This document shows, piece by piece, positions 17,991-26,131 of a stretch of 64,000 bases of DNA. The DNA comes from DATKUK01 sp035530655 (lineage in GTDB: Bacteria; Planctomycetota; Phycisphaerae; UBA1845; DATKUK01), in the NCBI GenBank assembly GCA_035530655.1, contig DATKUK010000017.1, positions 133,248 to 197,247 of the forward strand, given 5' to 3'. Under the pieces are notes generated by a model, which ran no database searches, was not told the origin of the DNA, and worked only from the letters and a program-made list of their open reading frames with translations. The position numbers and the translations under genes are program-made. Within the stretch, counting starts at the first letter, position 1. Each line of letters begins with the position of its first letter.

Positions 17991-19019
17991 ATGACCAAAC
18001 CGAATCCGAAGGGCGAAGTATGGATCTTCGCCGAACAGGAAGACGGGAAACTCAGCGACGTACCGCGGGAGCTGCTCAGCAAGGGGCGCGAACTCGCGGA
18101 CCAACTCAACGTCAAACTGGGCTGCGTTCTGCTGGGCGACAAGGTTGCGTCTCTAGCCGATGAGTTAATCGCCCGCGGCGCCGACGTCGTCTATCTGGCC
18201 GAACACGAACGGCTCGAGCACTACCAGACCAATCCCTACTCTCGCGCGCTGTGCGAACTGGTCGCCGAGCATGAGCCGCAGATCGTGCTGTTTGGGGCGA
18301 CGTCGCTTGGGCGCGATCTGGCGCCGCGCTGCGCCAGCACGCTGCGATGTGGCCTGACGGCCGACTGCACCGATCTTCAGATCGGCGACCATGAGGACAA
18401 GCGAACCGAGCAGGTCTTCCGCAATCTGCTGTACCAGATACGCCCCGCCTTCGGCGGCAACATCATCGCAACCATCGTCAACACGCATCGCTGGCCGCAA
18501 ATGGCCACCGTGCGTGAGGGCGTCATGCCCATGGCCGAGTTGAACGGGCGACACAAGGGCACAACCGTCCGCGCCAAGCTCGACGTGAAGCCCGAGGAGC
18601 TCGCCCTGCGACTGATCGACCATCATCGGCAGCCTAAGAAGGTCAACCTGAAGGCTTCGCGCATCATCGTCTCGGGCGGGGCCGGCGTGGGCAGCCGCGA
18701 CAATTTCAAACTCATCTGGGATCTGGCCGGCGCGTTGGGCGCGGCCGCCGCCGGGTCGCGTGCCGCGGTGGACAGCGGCTTCATCGATCACGACCACCAG
18801 GTGGGCCAGACCGGCACGACGGTGCGACCGGCCCTGTATATCGCGGTCGGCATCAGCGGTGCGGTACAACACCGCGCCGGCATGCAGGAGTCGGGCAAGA
18901 TTGTGGCCATCAACAAGGATCCGGAGGCCCCGATCCTCCAAATCGCCCACTATGGCATCGTAGGCGATTTGAACGAAGTGGTGCCCAGGATGATCAAAGC
19001 GATCCGAGCGCGGGTCTAG
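17991..19019 (+). CDS. etfA: Electron transfer flavoprotein, alpha subunit
   Basis: About 342 residues from the ATG at 17991 (MTKPNPKGEVWIFAEQ), with a GGAG about 10 nt upstream. In-frame GTG 17958 and ATG 17961 overlapping the etfB stop are alternatives without a clear ribosome-binding site. The FAD-binding C-terminal domain is diagnostic: IIVSGGAGVGSRDNF, SRAAVDSGFIDHDHQVGQTG, YIAVGISGAVQH, IVAINKDPEAPI. It forms the FAD-carrying half of the EtfAB heterodimer. Confidence 0.93.
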   Translation: MTKPNPKGEVWIFAEQEDGKLSDVPRELLSKGRELADQLNVKLGCVLLGDKVASLADELIARGADVVYLAEHERLEHYQTNPYSRALCELVAEHEPQIVLFGATSLGRDLAPRCASTLRCGLTADCTDLQIGDHEDKRTEQVFRNLLYQIRPAFGGNIIATIVNTHRWPQMATVREGVMPMAELNGRHKGTTVRAKLDVKPEELALRLIDHHRQPKKVNLKASRIIVSGGAGVGSRDNFKLIWDLAGALGAAAAGSRAAVDSGFIDHDHQVGQTGTTVRPALYIAVGISGAVQHRAGMQESGKIVAINKDPEAPILQIAHYGIVGDLNEVVPRMIKAIRARV

Positions 19020-19104
19020 CATCGCCAAGACGATGCGCGACTCGGCCACGCCTTGCGTAGCGGATCGCGCAGACAGGATGCATCAGCCCTAATGGGAATG
19101 AGCA

Positions 19105-20850
19105 ATGGCTAATTTCTTTGAGGACAATGAGGATATTAAGTTTCACCTGGAGCACATGGATCTCGGCGAGCTGGCCGAGATCATGGAAGAGGGCTTTCGG
19201 TTCGCCGATGAGTTCGATCACGCTCCGCGCAACCGCGAAGACGCCGTCGAAAACTACCGCCGCGTGCTCTCGGTGGTCGGCGAGGTGGCGGGCGGTTTCA
19301 TCGCCGAACGCGCCGAAGACGTCGACCTCGCCGGCGCTCACCATAACGAGGACGGCACGGTCAGCTACGCACCCGGCACAGCCGACGCCCTCAAGAAGCT
19401 CACCCAGGCCGAGGTGATGGGCTTTACGCTGCCCCACCGCTTCGGCGGCCTGAACTTCCCCAACCTGGCCTACACCATGGCCATCGACATGGTCTCGCGG
19501 GCCGACGCGTCGCTGATGAACCTGTTCGGCTTGCAGGGCATCGCCGAGACGATCAGCGCCTTCGCCAGCGAGGAAATCAAACAGCAATACCTGCCGGGCT
19601 TCTGCTCGGGCGAGTACACCGGCGCAATGGCCCTGACCGAGCCCGACGCCGGCAGCGACCTCCAGGCTGTCAAGGTCCGCGCCTACCAGGACGAGACGGG
19701 CCAGTGGCGGGTCGACGGCGTGAAGCGCTTCATCACCAATGGGTGCGGCGAAATCCTGCTGGTGCTGGCCCGCAGCGAGCCGGAGACCACCGATGGGCGG
19801 GGGCTGTCGATGCTCCTGGTGGAGCGCAACGAGCATTTGCGCGTCCGCCGCATCGAGAACAAGCTGGGCATCCACGGTTCGCCCACGTGCGAGTTGGTAT
19901 TCGACAAGTGCCCAGCCACCCTGATCGGTGAGCGGCAGCGCGGACTGGTCACCTACGTGATGAGCCTGATGAACGGCGCGCGGGTAGGCATCGCCGCCCA
20001 GTCGCTGGGCCTCGGTGAGGCCGCGTACCGCGTCGCCCGCGATTACGCCTCGACGCGCCGGCAGTTCGGCCTGGCGATCGAGCAGATGCCCGCGGTGCGC
20101 GATCTGCTGATCGACATGAGCCTGGAGCTTCAGGCGGCGCGCGTGCTGACCTATGAGACCAGCCGTTACGTGGACCGCCTCTATGGGGCATCGAAGCGCA
20201 TCGAACTCGATCCACCCTCCGACAAGACCGAGTTGCGAGACCTCCGGCAGGACGAGCGCCGATACAAGCGATTGACCGGCATGCTCACGCCCATGACCAA
20301 GTACCTCGCCTCCGAAATGTCGGTCAAGGTCAGTAGCGACGCCATCCAGGTGCTGGGCGGCAGCGGGTACATGAAGGATTACCCGTGCGAGCGCTACTTC
20401 CGCGACTCGCGCATCACCACCATTTACGAGGGTACCAGCCAGTTGCAGGTGGTCGCCGCCGTCCGCGGCGTGATGCAGGGGTCAGTCGATCGTTTGCTGG
20501 ACGAGTTGGCTGCCCAGGACGGATCGGCCGAGACGCTCGGCCTTCGCCAGCAGCTCGAGCGCGGCCAGGCCGACCTGAACGAGGCCATCACGTTCGTCAA
20601 AGGCCAGCCCGGCGTGGAGTATATGGACCTTCATGGCCGCAAGCTTGTCGACGCCGCCATCGATCTGATCGTCGGGTATCTGTTCCTTCGCGATGCCCAC
20701 CATAGCGAGGCCAAAGCCGCCGCCGCCAAGCGATGGGTTACCACTCGCATGCCCCGCGCGCGAATGCTACGCGAGCTGATCGAGACGGGGGATCGCTCCA
20801 CCATGACCGATTTCGAGCTGCTCGCGGCACCCGTGGCCGAGCAGGAGTAA
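19105..20850 (+). CDS. Acyl-CoA dehydrogenase
   Basis: 581 residues. FAD-dependent dehydrogenase of the acyl-CoA dehydrogenase superfamily, with MALTEPDAGSDLQAV (flavin contact), the middle beta domain (VDGVKRFITNGCGEILLVL), ASTRRQFGLAIEQMPAVRDL, and TTIYEGTSQLQ, where the Glu is the usual catalytic base position. The C-terminus carries an extra helical region (about 480-575), making it a long member of the family. Placed after etfBA, which would take its electrons. Substrate chain length cannot be inferred. No thiolase or enoyl-CoA hydratase lies in the window. Confidence 0.92.
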   Translation: MANFFEDNEDIKFHLEHMDLGELAEIMEEGFRFADEFDHAPRNREDAVENYRRVLSVVGEVAGGFIAERAEDVDLAGAHHNEDGTVSYAPGTADALKKLTQAEVMGFTLPHRFGGLNFPNLAYTMAIDMVSRADASLMNLFGLQGIAETISAFASEEIKQQYLPGFCSGEYTGAMALTEPDAGSDLQAVKVRAYQDETGQWRVDGVKRFITNGCGEILLVLARSEPETTDGRGLSMLLVERNEHLRVRRIENKLGIHGSPTCELVFDKCPATLIGERQRGLVTYVMSLMNGARVGIAAQSLGLGEAAYRVARDYASTRRQFGLAIEQMPAVRDLLIDMSLELQAARVLTYETSRYVDRLYGASKRIELDPPSDKTELRDLRQDERRYKRLTGMLTPMTKYLASEMSVKVSSDAIQVLGGSGYMKDYPCERYFRDSRITTIYEGTSQLQVVAAVRGVMQGSVDRLLDELAAQDGSAETLGLRQQLERGQADLNEAITFVKGQPGVEYMDLHGRKLVDAAIDLIVGYLFLRDAHHSEAKAAAAKRWVTTRMPRARMLRELIETGDRSTMTDFELLAAPVAEQE

Positions 20851-20986
20851 CCGCCCCACCGTGCTCAGGCTCTATTGTCGCGCGCCGCGACTCGCCAGTC
20901 AGGCTCCAACCGGCGCGCCACCGGCAGAAACCTCACTATCAGATGTATACTCGCCGAATTGTGGCTTCCGGTCCTGCGCGTAGGGG

Positions 20987-21742
20987 CTACTCGGGGTTGC
21001 GGAAGGCGGGTTCGGATGCGTCGGCTGTTGCATCCAGCCTCAGCGGCGTGACGGTAATCCACCCGGCAAACAGGCGTTGTACGTCGGTATCCGTCCTGGC
21101 CGCTCTGTCGGCATACACCCCGGTATACCGCACGGCCAGCCGGCCTTGCCCTACGGGCTGCACGTTTTCATATACGACGGGAACCGGATCGGTGCTGACC
21201 GGACACACCGCCACACCGGTGAGCTTCTGATCGGCCGGCAGCGCCGGGAAGTTTACGTTCCACAACGCGGCTTGGGCGTCTGATCGGTCGACCATCTGCC
21301 TGACGATGCTGCCTGCCCATCGCTCGGTCCGCGCCCAGTCCGGCTCGACGCCCCGCCGGTAATACTGCGATAGAGCTATGGCCGACAGGCCGAGGATGGC
21401 GGCCTCGCGAGCGGCCCCCACCGTGCCCGAGTAATACACGTCGACGCCCAGGTTGGCGCCGTGGTTGATGCCGGCCAACACCCAGTCGATCGGGCCGATC
21501 TGGTCGCGCAGCACCGTCAGCGCCAGACGCACGCAATCGGCGGGCAGGCCGTCCACCACGTATTGCCGATCGGCAGTCCGCTCGATGCTCAGTACGGCAT
21601 CACGCGTCACCGCGTGTCCGCGAGAGGCGGTCCCGTCTCGCGGCACGACGACCGTCGACTCGCCCAGATCTGCCACCGCACGCTGAAGGGCCGCCAGCCC
21701 CGCCACGTCCGGACCGTCGTCATTGGTCAGAAGAAACCGCAT
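20987..21742 (-). CDS. surE: SurE, 5'-nucleotidase (survival protein)
   Basis: About 251 residues from the ATG at 21742 (MRFLLTNDDGPDVAGLAAL). SurE signatures: LLTNDDG with the metal-binding Asp pair, GINHGANLGVDVYYSGTVGAAREA, and WNVNFP. The family removes phosphate from nucleoside 5'- and 3'-monophosphates in stress and stationary phase. The frame extends 13 codons upstream without conserved residues. It is divergent from the PKD lipoprotein gene. Normal length, intact motifs. Confidence 0.93.
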   Translation of the reverse strand: MRFLLTNDDGPDVAGLAALQRAVADLGESTVVVPRDGTASRGHAVTRDAVLSIERTADRQYVVDGLPADCVRLALTVLRDQIGPIDWVLAGINHGANLGVDVYYSGTVGAAREAAILGLSAIALSQYYRRGVEPDWARTERWAGSIVRQMVDRSDAQAALWNVNFPALPADQKLTGVAVCPVSTDPVPVVYENVQPVGQGRLAVRYTGVYADRAARTDTDVQRLFAGWITVTPLRLDATADASEPAFRNPE

Positions 21743-21781
21743 CACCGCTCGCTCCATCTGGCAGGTTGTCTTCGCACGCAC

Positions 21782-22134
21782 CGGATGATAGCTTCGAACC
21801 CGCGCCGCCTGCCACCATCGGGCACCACCGCTTCAGCAACCGCAGAGCCGCGTACCACGCGCGCAAATGCACTGTCGACCGCACGGTTTGCTCCGGCGCG
21901 CAGAGGCAGTGCGCGTCCACACGGCTGATCTACTCGGGCCGCGGGCAGGACGATGCGTTCTGCGTCCGGAAATGTCATTTGACAGTCAGGTAAACGTAGT
22001 GCCTATTTGACTGGGCAGTGGGGAATCATAGATTTCCCATAGCGCCCAGCCTAACGGGCCAACCTGATCGCGCTATTCTGCACAATCGGGCGCCTGGCGA
22101 TCGGGACGTGATCGGCTGGGTTCGGAGGGAATGC
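21782..22134. promoter_or_regulatory. Divergent surE / PKD-lipoprotein intergenic region with candidate promoter
   Basis: 353 bp without a credible gene. TTGACT at 22007-22012 and TAGATT at 22029-22034 (16-bp spacer) could drive the lipoprotein gene at 22135. The -10 box lies inside a palindrome, GGGAA at 22021-22025 and TTCCC at 22033-22037, which could be an operator. Nothing else is recognisable. Confidence 0.35.
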
Positions 22135-23964
22135 ATGCAAGGGGCCGGAAAAGCCCGGTTTGCGCGCCGATGGGGCGCGGTCGCGACACTGCTTCTGCCG
22201 GTGTGGGTGTGCGTCATCGCGTGCGAAGAGCCGCCTTCGGTCGAGCCTGCGCCCCCATCGCCAATCGCCATCCTGGCGTCGACCGAGTCCGGTGCCGTGC
22301 CGCTGGAGGTGGAGTTCGCCGCCTACTGCCCCGACGATACCCCCCTGCCCGATGGCCTGTATGCGTGGGACTTCGGTGATGACACAGTCGGTGAGGGGCC
22401 GCTGGTTCGCCACACCTACACCGAACCGGGCTGGCACACCGTCAGGCTGTGCGTAACCACGGTTGAGGGCGACGAGTTGCCTTGCGACACGGTCGCGATC
22501 CACGCGCTCGAACCGCCGCCCGACGAGCCCGAGCCGCCGTCCCCTCCGGCCAACGAGGAGCCGATAGCTGTTGCCGACGTCGATGCCACCAGCCCGGTCG
22601 AGGGTACGCTGGTCACGCTCGACGGGACAGGCTCGTACGATCCCGACGGCGGGCCGCAATCATTGACGTATGCGTGGACGCAGACGGCTGGCGAGTCGGT
22701 CACGGGCGACCCGCAGTTCGATCCGAACGCCGCCCAGCCGCAGTTCACCGCGCCGGCCTACACGGGCGACCCGCAGCGCGACGAGTTGACGTTCAGTCTC
22801 ACCGCCTACGACGGGGCCGACTACTCGGACCCCGACACGGTAACGATCACCGTCACTCGGTTCGAGCCGCCACCCGACCAGCGGACGGCTGACATGCCCG
22901 ATAGCTGGCTGGTGCTGTACAACCTCAACCACGCCGACAGCGTCGCGTGGAAGGATTGGTACCTCGCGCAGTGGGACATTCGCACCGAGCATGCGCTCGG
23001 GCTCGATGCCGACCCGAACCTCGAACGCATTCACAAGGACGACTTTCGCGACGACATCTTTCTGCCGGTCCGCGATTACCTGGACGGCAATCCCGATATT
23101 GCTGCCCGCATCATGGGCATCCTGGTTGGCTACCGCGTGCCCGGCAACTTCTACCAGGACGCCAACACACCCATATTCCAGGGTGGCGGCGGCTGGTCGG
23201 TGGCGTGCAAGCTTCAGGACCTCGACCCCAACAACCTCGACGAGGTCCGCACAGCCAACCCCCACTACTTCTCAGCCCGGCTGGGTCCGGTGGCCGACCG
23301 ACTCACCAAGGCGACGCTGGCGGTCGACACATACCTGACAGCCCGCATCGACGCCCCGACGCTCGACGACGCCAAGGCCCTGACGCTTCGCGCCCAAGCG
23401 ATCCGCAGCGCCACCGACGCCCTGCCGGCCGCTGAGCGACTCTACTACGACTACCTCGACGTGGGTGCAGCCGGCGGCGACGAATGGGGCACGTTGCGGC
23501 TGACGGTGGAGGATGTCGACTTCAACGACCCGGCGTGGCGGTTTCCTTGGCAGGCGTTCGAGTCGGACGGAGCAGGCGAGCAGCCCACCCCCAACTGCGC
23601 ACTGCGGTTCTGTTATTACCGGCTGACTGGGTGGAACTTGGCTGACTTCTCGGGCACGCCGGCCGGCACGCGGATTCTCGGCTTTGCCCTCAACAGTTGG
23701 GGGGCCACCACCGTCCGCAGCACCACCGACCACGACGCTCGCTACGTGCCCAACGCGCTGGTCAACGGGGGCTTTGCCGCCGCTATCGGCGCCACGGCCG
23801 AGCCCACCACTACGGCCTCGCCCAAGCCGTCAACGATCGTGTGGTGTCTGGCCGAGGGCCGCACCACGGCTGAGGCGTTCTTCCACTCCAACTACTACAC
23901 CGCCTGGATGTGGGAACTCACCGGCGATCCGCTGCTGCTGGTGCCGAGGTGGTTCGAGCCGTAA
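22135..23964 (+). CDS. PKD-domain lipoprotein of unknown function
   Basis: About 609 residues from the ATG at 22135, preceded by GGAGGGA. The N-terminus is a lipoprotein signal ending in VCVIAC. Two PKD-like domains follow: about 40-125 (LYAWDFGDDTVGEGP, WHTVRLCVTTVEGDELP) and about 140-245 (GSYDPDGGPQSLTYAWTQTAG, ELTFSLTAYDGADYSDPDT), joined by Pro/Glu-rich linkers. The C-terminal 350 residues (MPDSWLVLYNLNHADSVAWK to the end) are a distinct globular region with no motif I can name with certainty. It resembles large planctomycete surface proteins. Cell-surface role inferred. Confidence 0.75.
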   Translation: MQGAGKARFARRWGAVATLLLPVWVCVIACEEPPSVEPAPPSPIAILASTESGAVPLEVEFAAYCPDDTPLPDGLYAWDFGDDTVGEGPLVRHTYTEPGWHTVRLCVTTVEGDELPCDTVAIHALEPPPDEPEPPSPPANEEPIAVADVDATSPVEGTLVTLDGTGSYDPDGGPQSLTYAWTQTAGESVTGDPQFDPNAAQPQFTAPAYTGDPQRDELTFSLTAYDGADYSDPDTVTITVTRFEPPPDQRTADMPDSWLVLYNLNHADSVAWKDWYLAQWDIRTEHALGLDADPNLERIHKDDFRDDIFLPVRDYLDGNPDIAARIMGILVGYRVPGNFYQDANTPIFQGGGGWSVACKLQDLDPNNLDEVRTANPHYFSARLGPVADRLTKATLAVDTYLTARIDAPTLDDAKALTLRAQAIRSATDALPAAERLYYDYLDVGAAGGDEWGTLRLTVEDVDFNDPAWRFPWQAFESDGAGEQPTPNCALRFCYYRLTGWNLADFSGTPAGTRILGFALNSWGATTVRSTTDHDARYVPNALVNGGFAAAIGATAEPTTTASPKPSTIVWCLAEGRTTAEAFFHSNYYTAWMWELTGDPLLLVPRWFEP

Positions 23965-24005
23965 GGCAACGACCGGCCCGCATGGCTCACCGGTTCAAGA
24001 CTTCG

Positions 24006-24130
24006 TAGGGCGTGCTACTCGCTTGCACGCGTTCCGTGTGCCACTGTCTGCGAAGCTGACAGTGTCTTAGGGCAGTCCGCCGTCCCGGACCCGCGGTCCT
24101 CTTTCGCGTGCAAACGAGTTGCACGCCCTA
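24006..24130. repeat. Hairpin/MITE-like element with 26-bp imperfect terminal inverted repeats
   Basis: Bases 24006-24031 and 24105-24130 are inverted copies matching at 24 of 26 positions, bounded by TAGGGCGTGC and GCACGCCCTA. Inside is a perfect small hairpin, CACTGTC at 24042-24048 and GACAGTG at 24058-24064. No transposase lies inside. It could be a MITE or a REP-type element. It lacks the GTTRRRY/RYYYAAC ends of an attC site, so I do not count it as one. Confidence 0.65.
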
Positions 24131-24305
24131 TAAATACTGCACGAACACAGGTTCCGACGCGTACGCTGGTATCAGCAGATGCACGCGCTGGCGGCGGCGT
24201 TGGAGAACGCTGCGCTTCACGCCGAGACGAAGGTGGCGTAATGATCATGAGAGCTCAGACAAGTTCAACGATCCATGGGATATCTTCGCTGACATCATCA
24301 TCTCT
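24131..24305 (+). pseudogene. Remnant sequence between the hairpin element and the attC site
   Basis: A plus-strand frame around 24153-24242 reads coherently to a stop (ending NAALHAETKVA) but has no start or upstream body, so it is probably the 3' end of a disrupted gene. On the minus strand, immediately past the attC core, three ATG codons open an 18-codon frame, which could be the start of a lost second cassette. Neither can be assigned a function. Confidence 0.35.
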
Positions 24306-24363
24306 GCCTAACGATAATAATCAGCCGCGCGTATTTTGCGTCGGCTGGATTATTTTGTTATGC
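24306..24363 (-). other. attC recombination site of an integron cassette
   Basis: On the minus strand: R'' GCATAAC, spacer AAA, L'' AATAATCCAGCCG, a 14-nt terminal loop, L' CGGCTGATTATT, spacer ATC, R' GTTAGGC. L'' pairs with L' except for one extra C, the extrahelical base typical of attC. GTTAGGC is a canonical core site. Total length 58 bp lies at the short end of the known range. The end of the glycosyltransferase gene (stop at 24321-24323) lies inside the site, as is common in cassettes. Confidence 0.92.
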
Positions 24364-25118
24364 AATTCTTCTAGGTTTATTTGTATCCACTTGTATTCAT
24401 TATTTAAAATGAATTCAGGGTAGCACTCCCATTTGTAGGCAATGATACTACGACTAGACCCAAACAGTCGTAACATTGCCCACATCACACATTTAGCTGA
24501 AAAGATATAAGGTTTTTCTATATGATACCGTCGTGCTGAAGCATAAATTTCGTCATCGGCGAGATAGACTATGGAAGTGATCTTTGATGCTCGCCTAAAA
24601 AAATCTGCGTCTTCACCAGCGCTAATTGACTCATCAAAGCCCTCAACCTCATCAAATACTTCTCGTTTCACCGCAATGAAATTGCCAATACCTTGCGCGA
24701 CTCCCAGCATGCTCAGCATTTTAAAATAGTAATGCATTACAATATATGACGACCTTACAAACGCACTATTTGTTATTGGCACGATCTTGAAGTGCACTAT
24801 TCCAACGTTTGTGCTTTCTTGAATAATATTTATTGCACGATCTATGCAATGGGGCGGAACGATTACATCGGCATCAACAAAAATTAATATATCGCCAGAT
24901 GATGCTCTGGCTCCTGAATTTCTTGACTTGGCAGGAGTGGTATCTTGTATCAATCGACAGGAATATCTGGAGGCTACCTCCTTTATCTTAGAATCGCAAT
25001 CATTGTCTGCTATTATTATTTCCTGGGCATACATAGACGCAGACAATATTAAGAGCGTTCTCTCAACCCAAATGCTCTCATTTTTTGTTGGTATTATAAT
25101 GCTTGCCGTCTTGGTCAC
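24321..25118 (-). CDS. Family 2 glycosyltransferase (integron cassette gene)
   Basis: 265 residues. A GT-A fold glycosyltransferase: N-terminal SIIIPTKNESIWVERTL, the metal/nucleotide-sugar motif in GDILIFVDADVIVPP (DAD), and the acceptor-side GEDADFFRRASK. A hydrophobic stretch near the middle (YIVMHYYFKMLSMLGVAQG) may contact the membrane. It starts with a GTG that shares GTGA with the upstream 2TM gene, so the two are translationally coupled. AT-rich codon usage differs sharply from the flanks, showing recent transfer. Its last codons are read through the attC stem. Donor and acceptor sugars are unknown. Confidence 0.88.
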   Translation of the reverse strand: MTKTASIIIPTKNESIWVERTLLILSASMYAQEIIIADNDCDSKIKEVASRYSCRLIQDTTPAKSRNSGARASSGDILIFVDADVIVPPHCIDRAINIIQESTNVGIVHFKIVPITNSAFVRSSYIVMHYYFKMLSMLGVAQGIGNFIAVKREVFDEVEGFDESISAGEDADFFRRASKITSIVYLADDEIYASARRYHIEKPYIFSAKCVMWAMLRLFGSSRSIIAYKWECYPEFILNNEYKWIQINLEELHNKIIQPTQNTRG

Positions 25119-25510
25119 CTTACAATCTCTTTTACATCGCCAACCATTTCTTCACCTTTTTTATAGTCATCAATCAAGTTATCGATTGAGTGACTTCCGT
25201 TCGACCTATACTTGAGATAGCTCCAGTTGACGTATCTCCAGGCACGCCGCATCTTATTTGCCTTGGCACCTAAATCGAAACCGGTTTGTATTCCGACCGA
25301 TAGAGCTGCACAAAATGCCAGCCATTCAATATAAGAGTTGTCGAGTGAATTGATTTTCGATGCAACTAATATTGAGCAAGCAACAGAAACTAATCCAAGC
25401 AAAATATGCGCTGTTCTCAACAACCCTGCCATGAGTTCCCACCGCCTCAAATGCTGAAGTATTTCCTTGACAAAATCTTGCTCACTATTTGACACGTTCA
25501 GATTCTCCAT
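25115..25510 (-). CDS. Two-transmembrane SLATT-like protein (integron cassette gene)
   Basis: About 131 residues from the ATG at 25510 (MENLNVSNSEQDF). An earlier in-frame ATG at 25525 straddles the cassette core site and is less likely. Two hydrophobic helices, about 33-53 (TAHILLGLVSVACSILVASK) and 60-78 (YIEWLAFCAALSVGIQTGF), are followed by a basic cytoplasmic region (KANKMRRAWRYVNW) and an acidic tail (DDYKKGEEMVGDVKEI). This pattern resembles SLATT-type 2TM proteins, which are often effectors in nucleotide-signalled defence systems. The resemblance is by shape only. No nucleotide cyclase is nearby. Overlaps the glycosyltransferase start. Confidence 0.65.
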   Translation of the reverse strand: MENLNVSNSEQDFVKEILQHLRRWELMAGLLRTAHILLGLVSVACSILVASKINSLDNSYIEWLAFCAALSVGIQTGFDLGAKANKMRRAWRYVNWSYLKYRSNGSHSIDNLIDDYKKGEEMVGDVKEIVR

Positions 25511-25516
25511 TTGCTT

Positions 25517-25523
25517 GCATAAC
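25517..25523 (-). other. Integron core site at the cassette start (attI-side junction)
   Basis: GTTATGC on the minus strand, fitting the G/TT crossover core apart from one of the R positions. It marks the right cassette boundary, lies 185 bp from the nearest integrase start (25708), and exactly complements the GCATAAC arm of the attC at the other end. The attI region would be about 25524-25707. Confidence 0.75.
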
Positions 25524-25707
25524 ATATTATTCTACACAAATCTCCAATAGCCGGAAGTTCGGCCTTCAGGAGCAGATGGTACCACCAGCATGCCAGAGCG
25601 CAAAGCGCCTTTACCGGCAGATATCCTGACCTAATACGGAGTGCCGACCACCATATCGTCGAAATGGGGTTGTTATGGAGATTTGTGGATAGCCTCAGAG
25701 CACCATT

Positions 25708-26007
25708 ATGGGAGATTCTGGCGACAGAATGCAGGCGGTTCTGGAAAGGCATCCGAAATACCTGAAAGATAAAGACTTAGCGCTTCCGAAGCACCAGCCC
25801 TACCTCGTGTGCTGGGTGCGGGAGTTCCTGCTCTTAGCTCAGGAACACGGCGGGTACACCTTCGAACAGACGCTGGACCTGTTCCTCACGAAGGTGGCCA
25901 GGTGGGTGGGGGTGAAGCCTTGGCAGATCCAGCAGCCTGCGGACGCGGTGCGCATCTACCGCTATCAGCCTCGCGTGCAAGTCGCGACGCACCGGGACAA
26001 GCCCTAG
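25708..26007 (+). pseudogene. Integron-type tyrosine recombinase, N-terminal fragment
   Basis: 99 residues at most (ATG at 25708 or 25729) ending in a premature stop. The visible part (KYLKDKDLALPKHQPYLVCW, HGGYTFEQTLDLFLTKVARW, VGVKPWQIQQPADAVRIYRY) resembles the extra N-terminal region and start of the SAM-like domain of integron integrases. The catalytic domain with the Arg/His/Tyr residues is missing; the downstream 120 bp contains nothing that looks like it. The protein would be inactive. It is divergent from the cassette, the normal intI orientation. The family call rests on remembered sequence pattern plus the neighbouring attC. Confidence 0.7.
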
Positions 26008-26131
26008 CGGTTCTTCCCTGCTAACCAGTCGCCCACGTCCAGAGCGGTTCGACTTTGCTCACCGCGAGGACATGGGGCACCCCAAAAAGCACTGGCGGAT
26101 CCCGGCGCGCCGGGACCAGACGCACCCGGCC

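Larger units (their letters stand above)
24306..26007. mobile_element. Relic integron: truncated integrase, core site, one gene cassette, attC
   Basis: The layout is that of an integron. An integrase fragment on the plus strand at the right is divergent from a minus-strand cassette running left. The cassette begins at a GTTATGC core (25517-25523) and ends in a 58-bp attC (24306-24363). The cassette is 1211 bp (24312-25522) and visibly AT-rich against GC-rich flanks. The attC outer arm GCATAAC is the exact complement of the GTTATGC at the other end of the cassette, as expected of a unit excised and inserted as a circle. No transposon ends were found, so a chromosomal rather than mobile integron is likelier. 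Confidence 0.85.

Noticed and set aside
24006..24130. Treating the 125-bp inverted repeat as another attC site
   Set aside because: Its ends (TAGGGCG/CGCCCTA) lack GTTRRRY and RYYYAAC cores and it has no extrahelical-base pattern.
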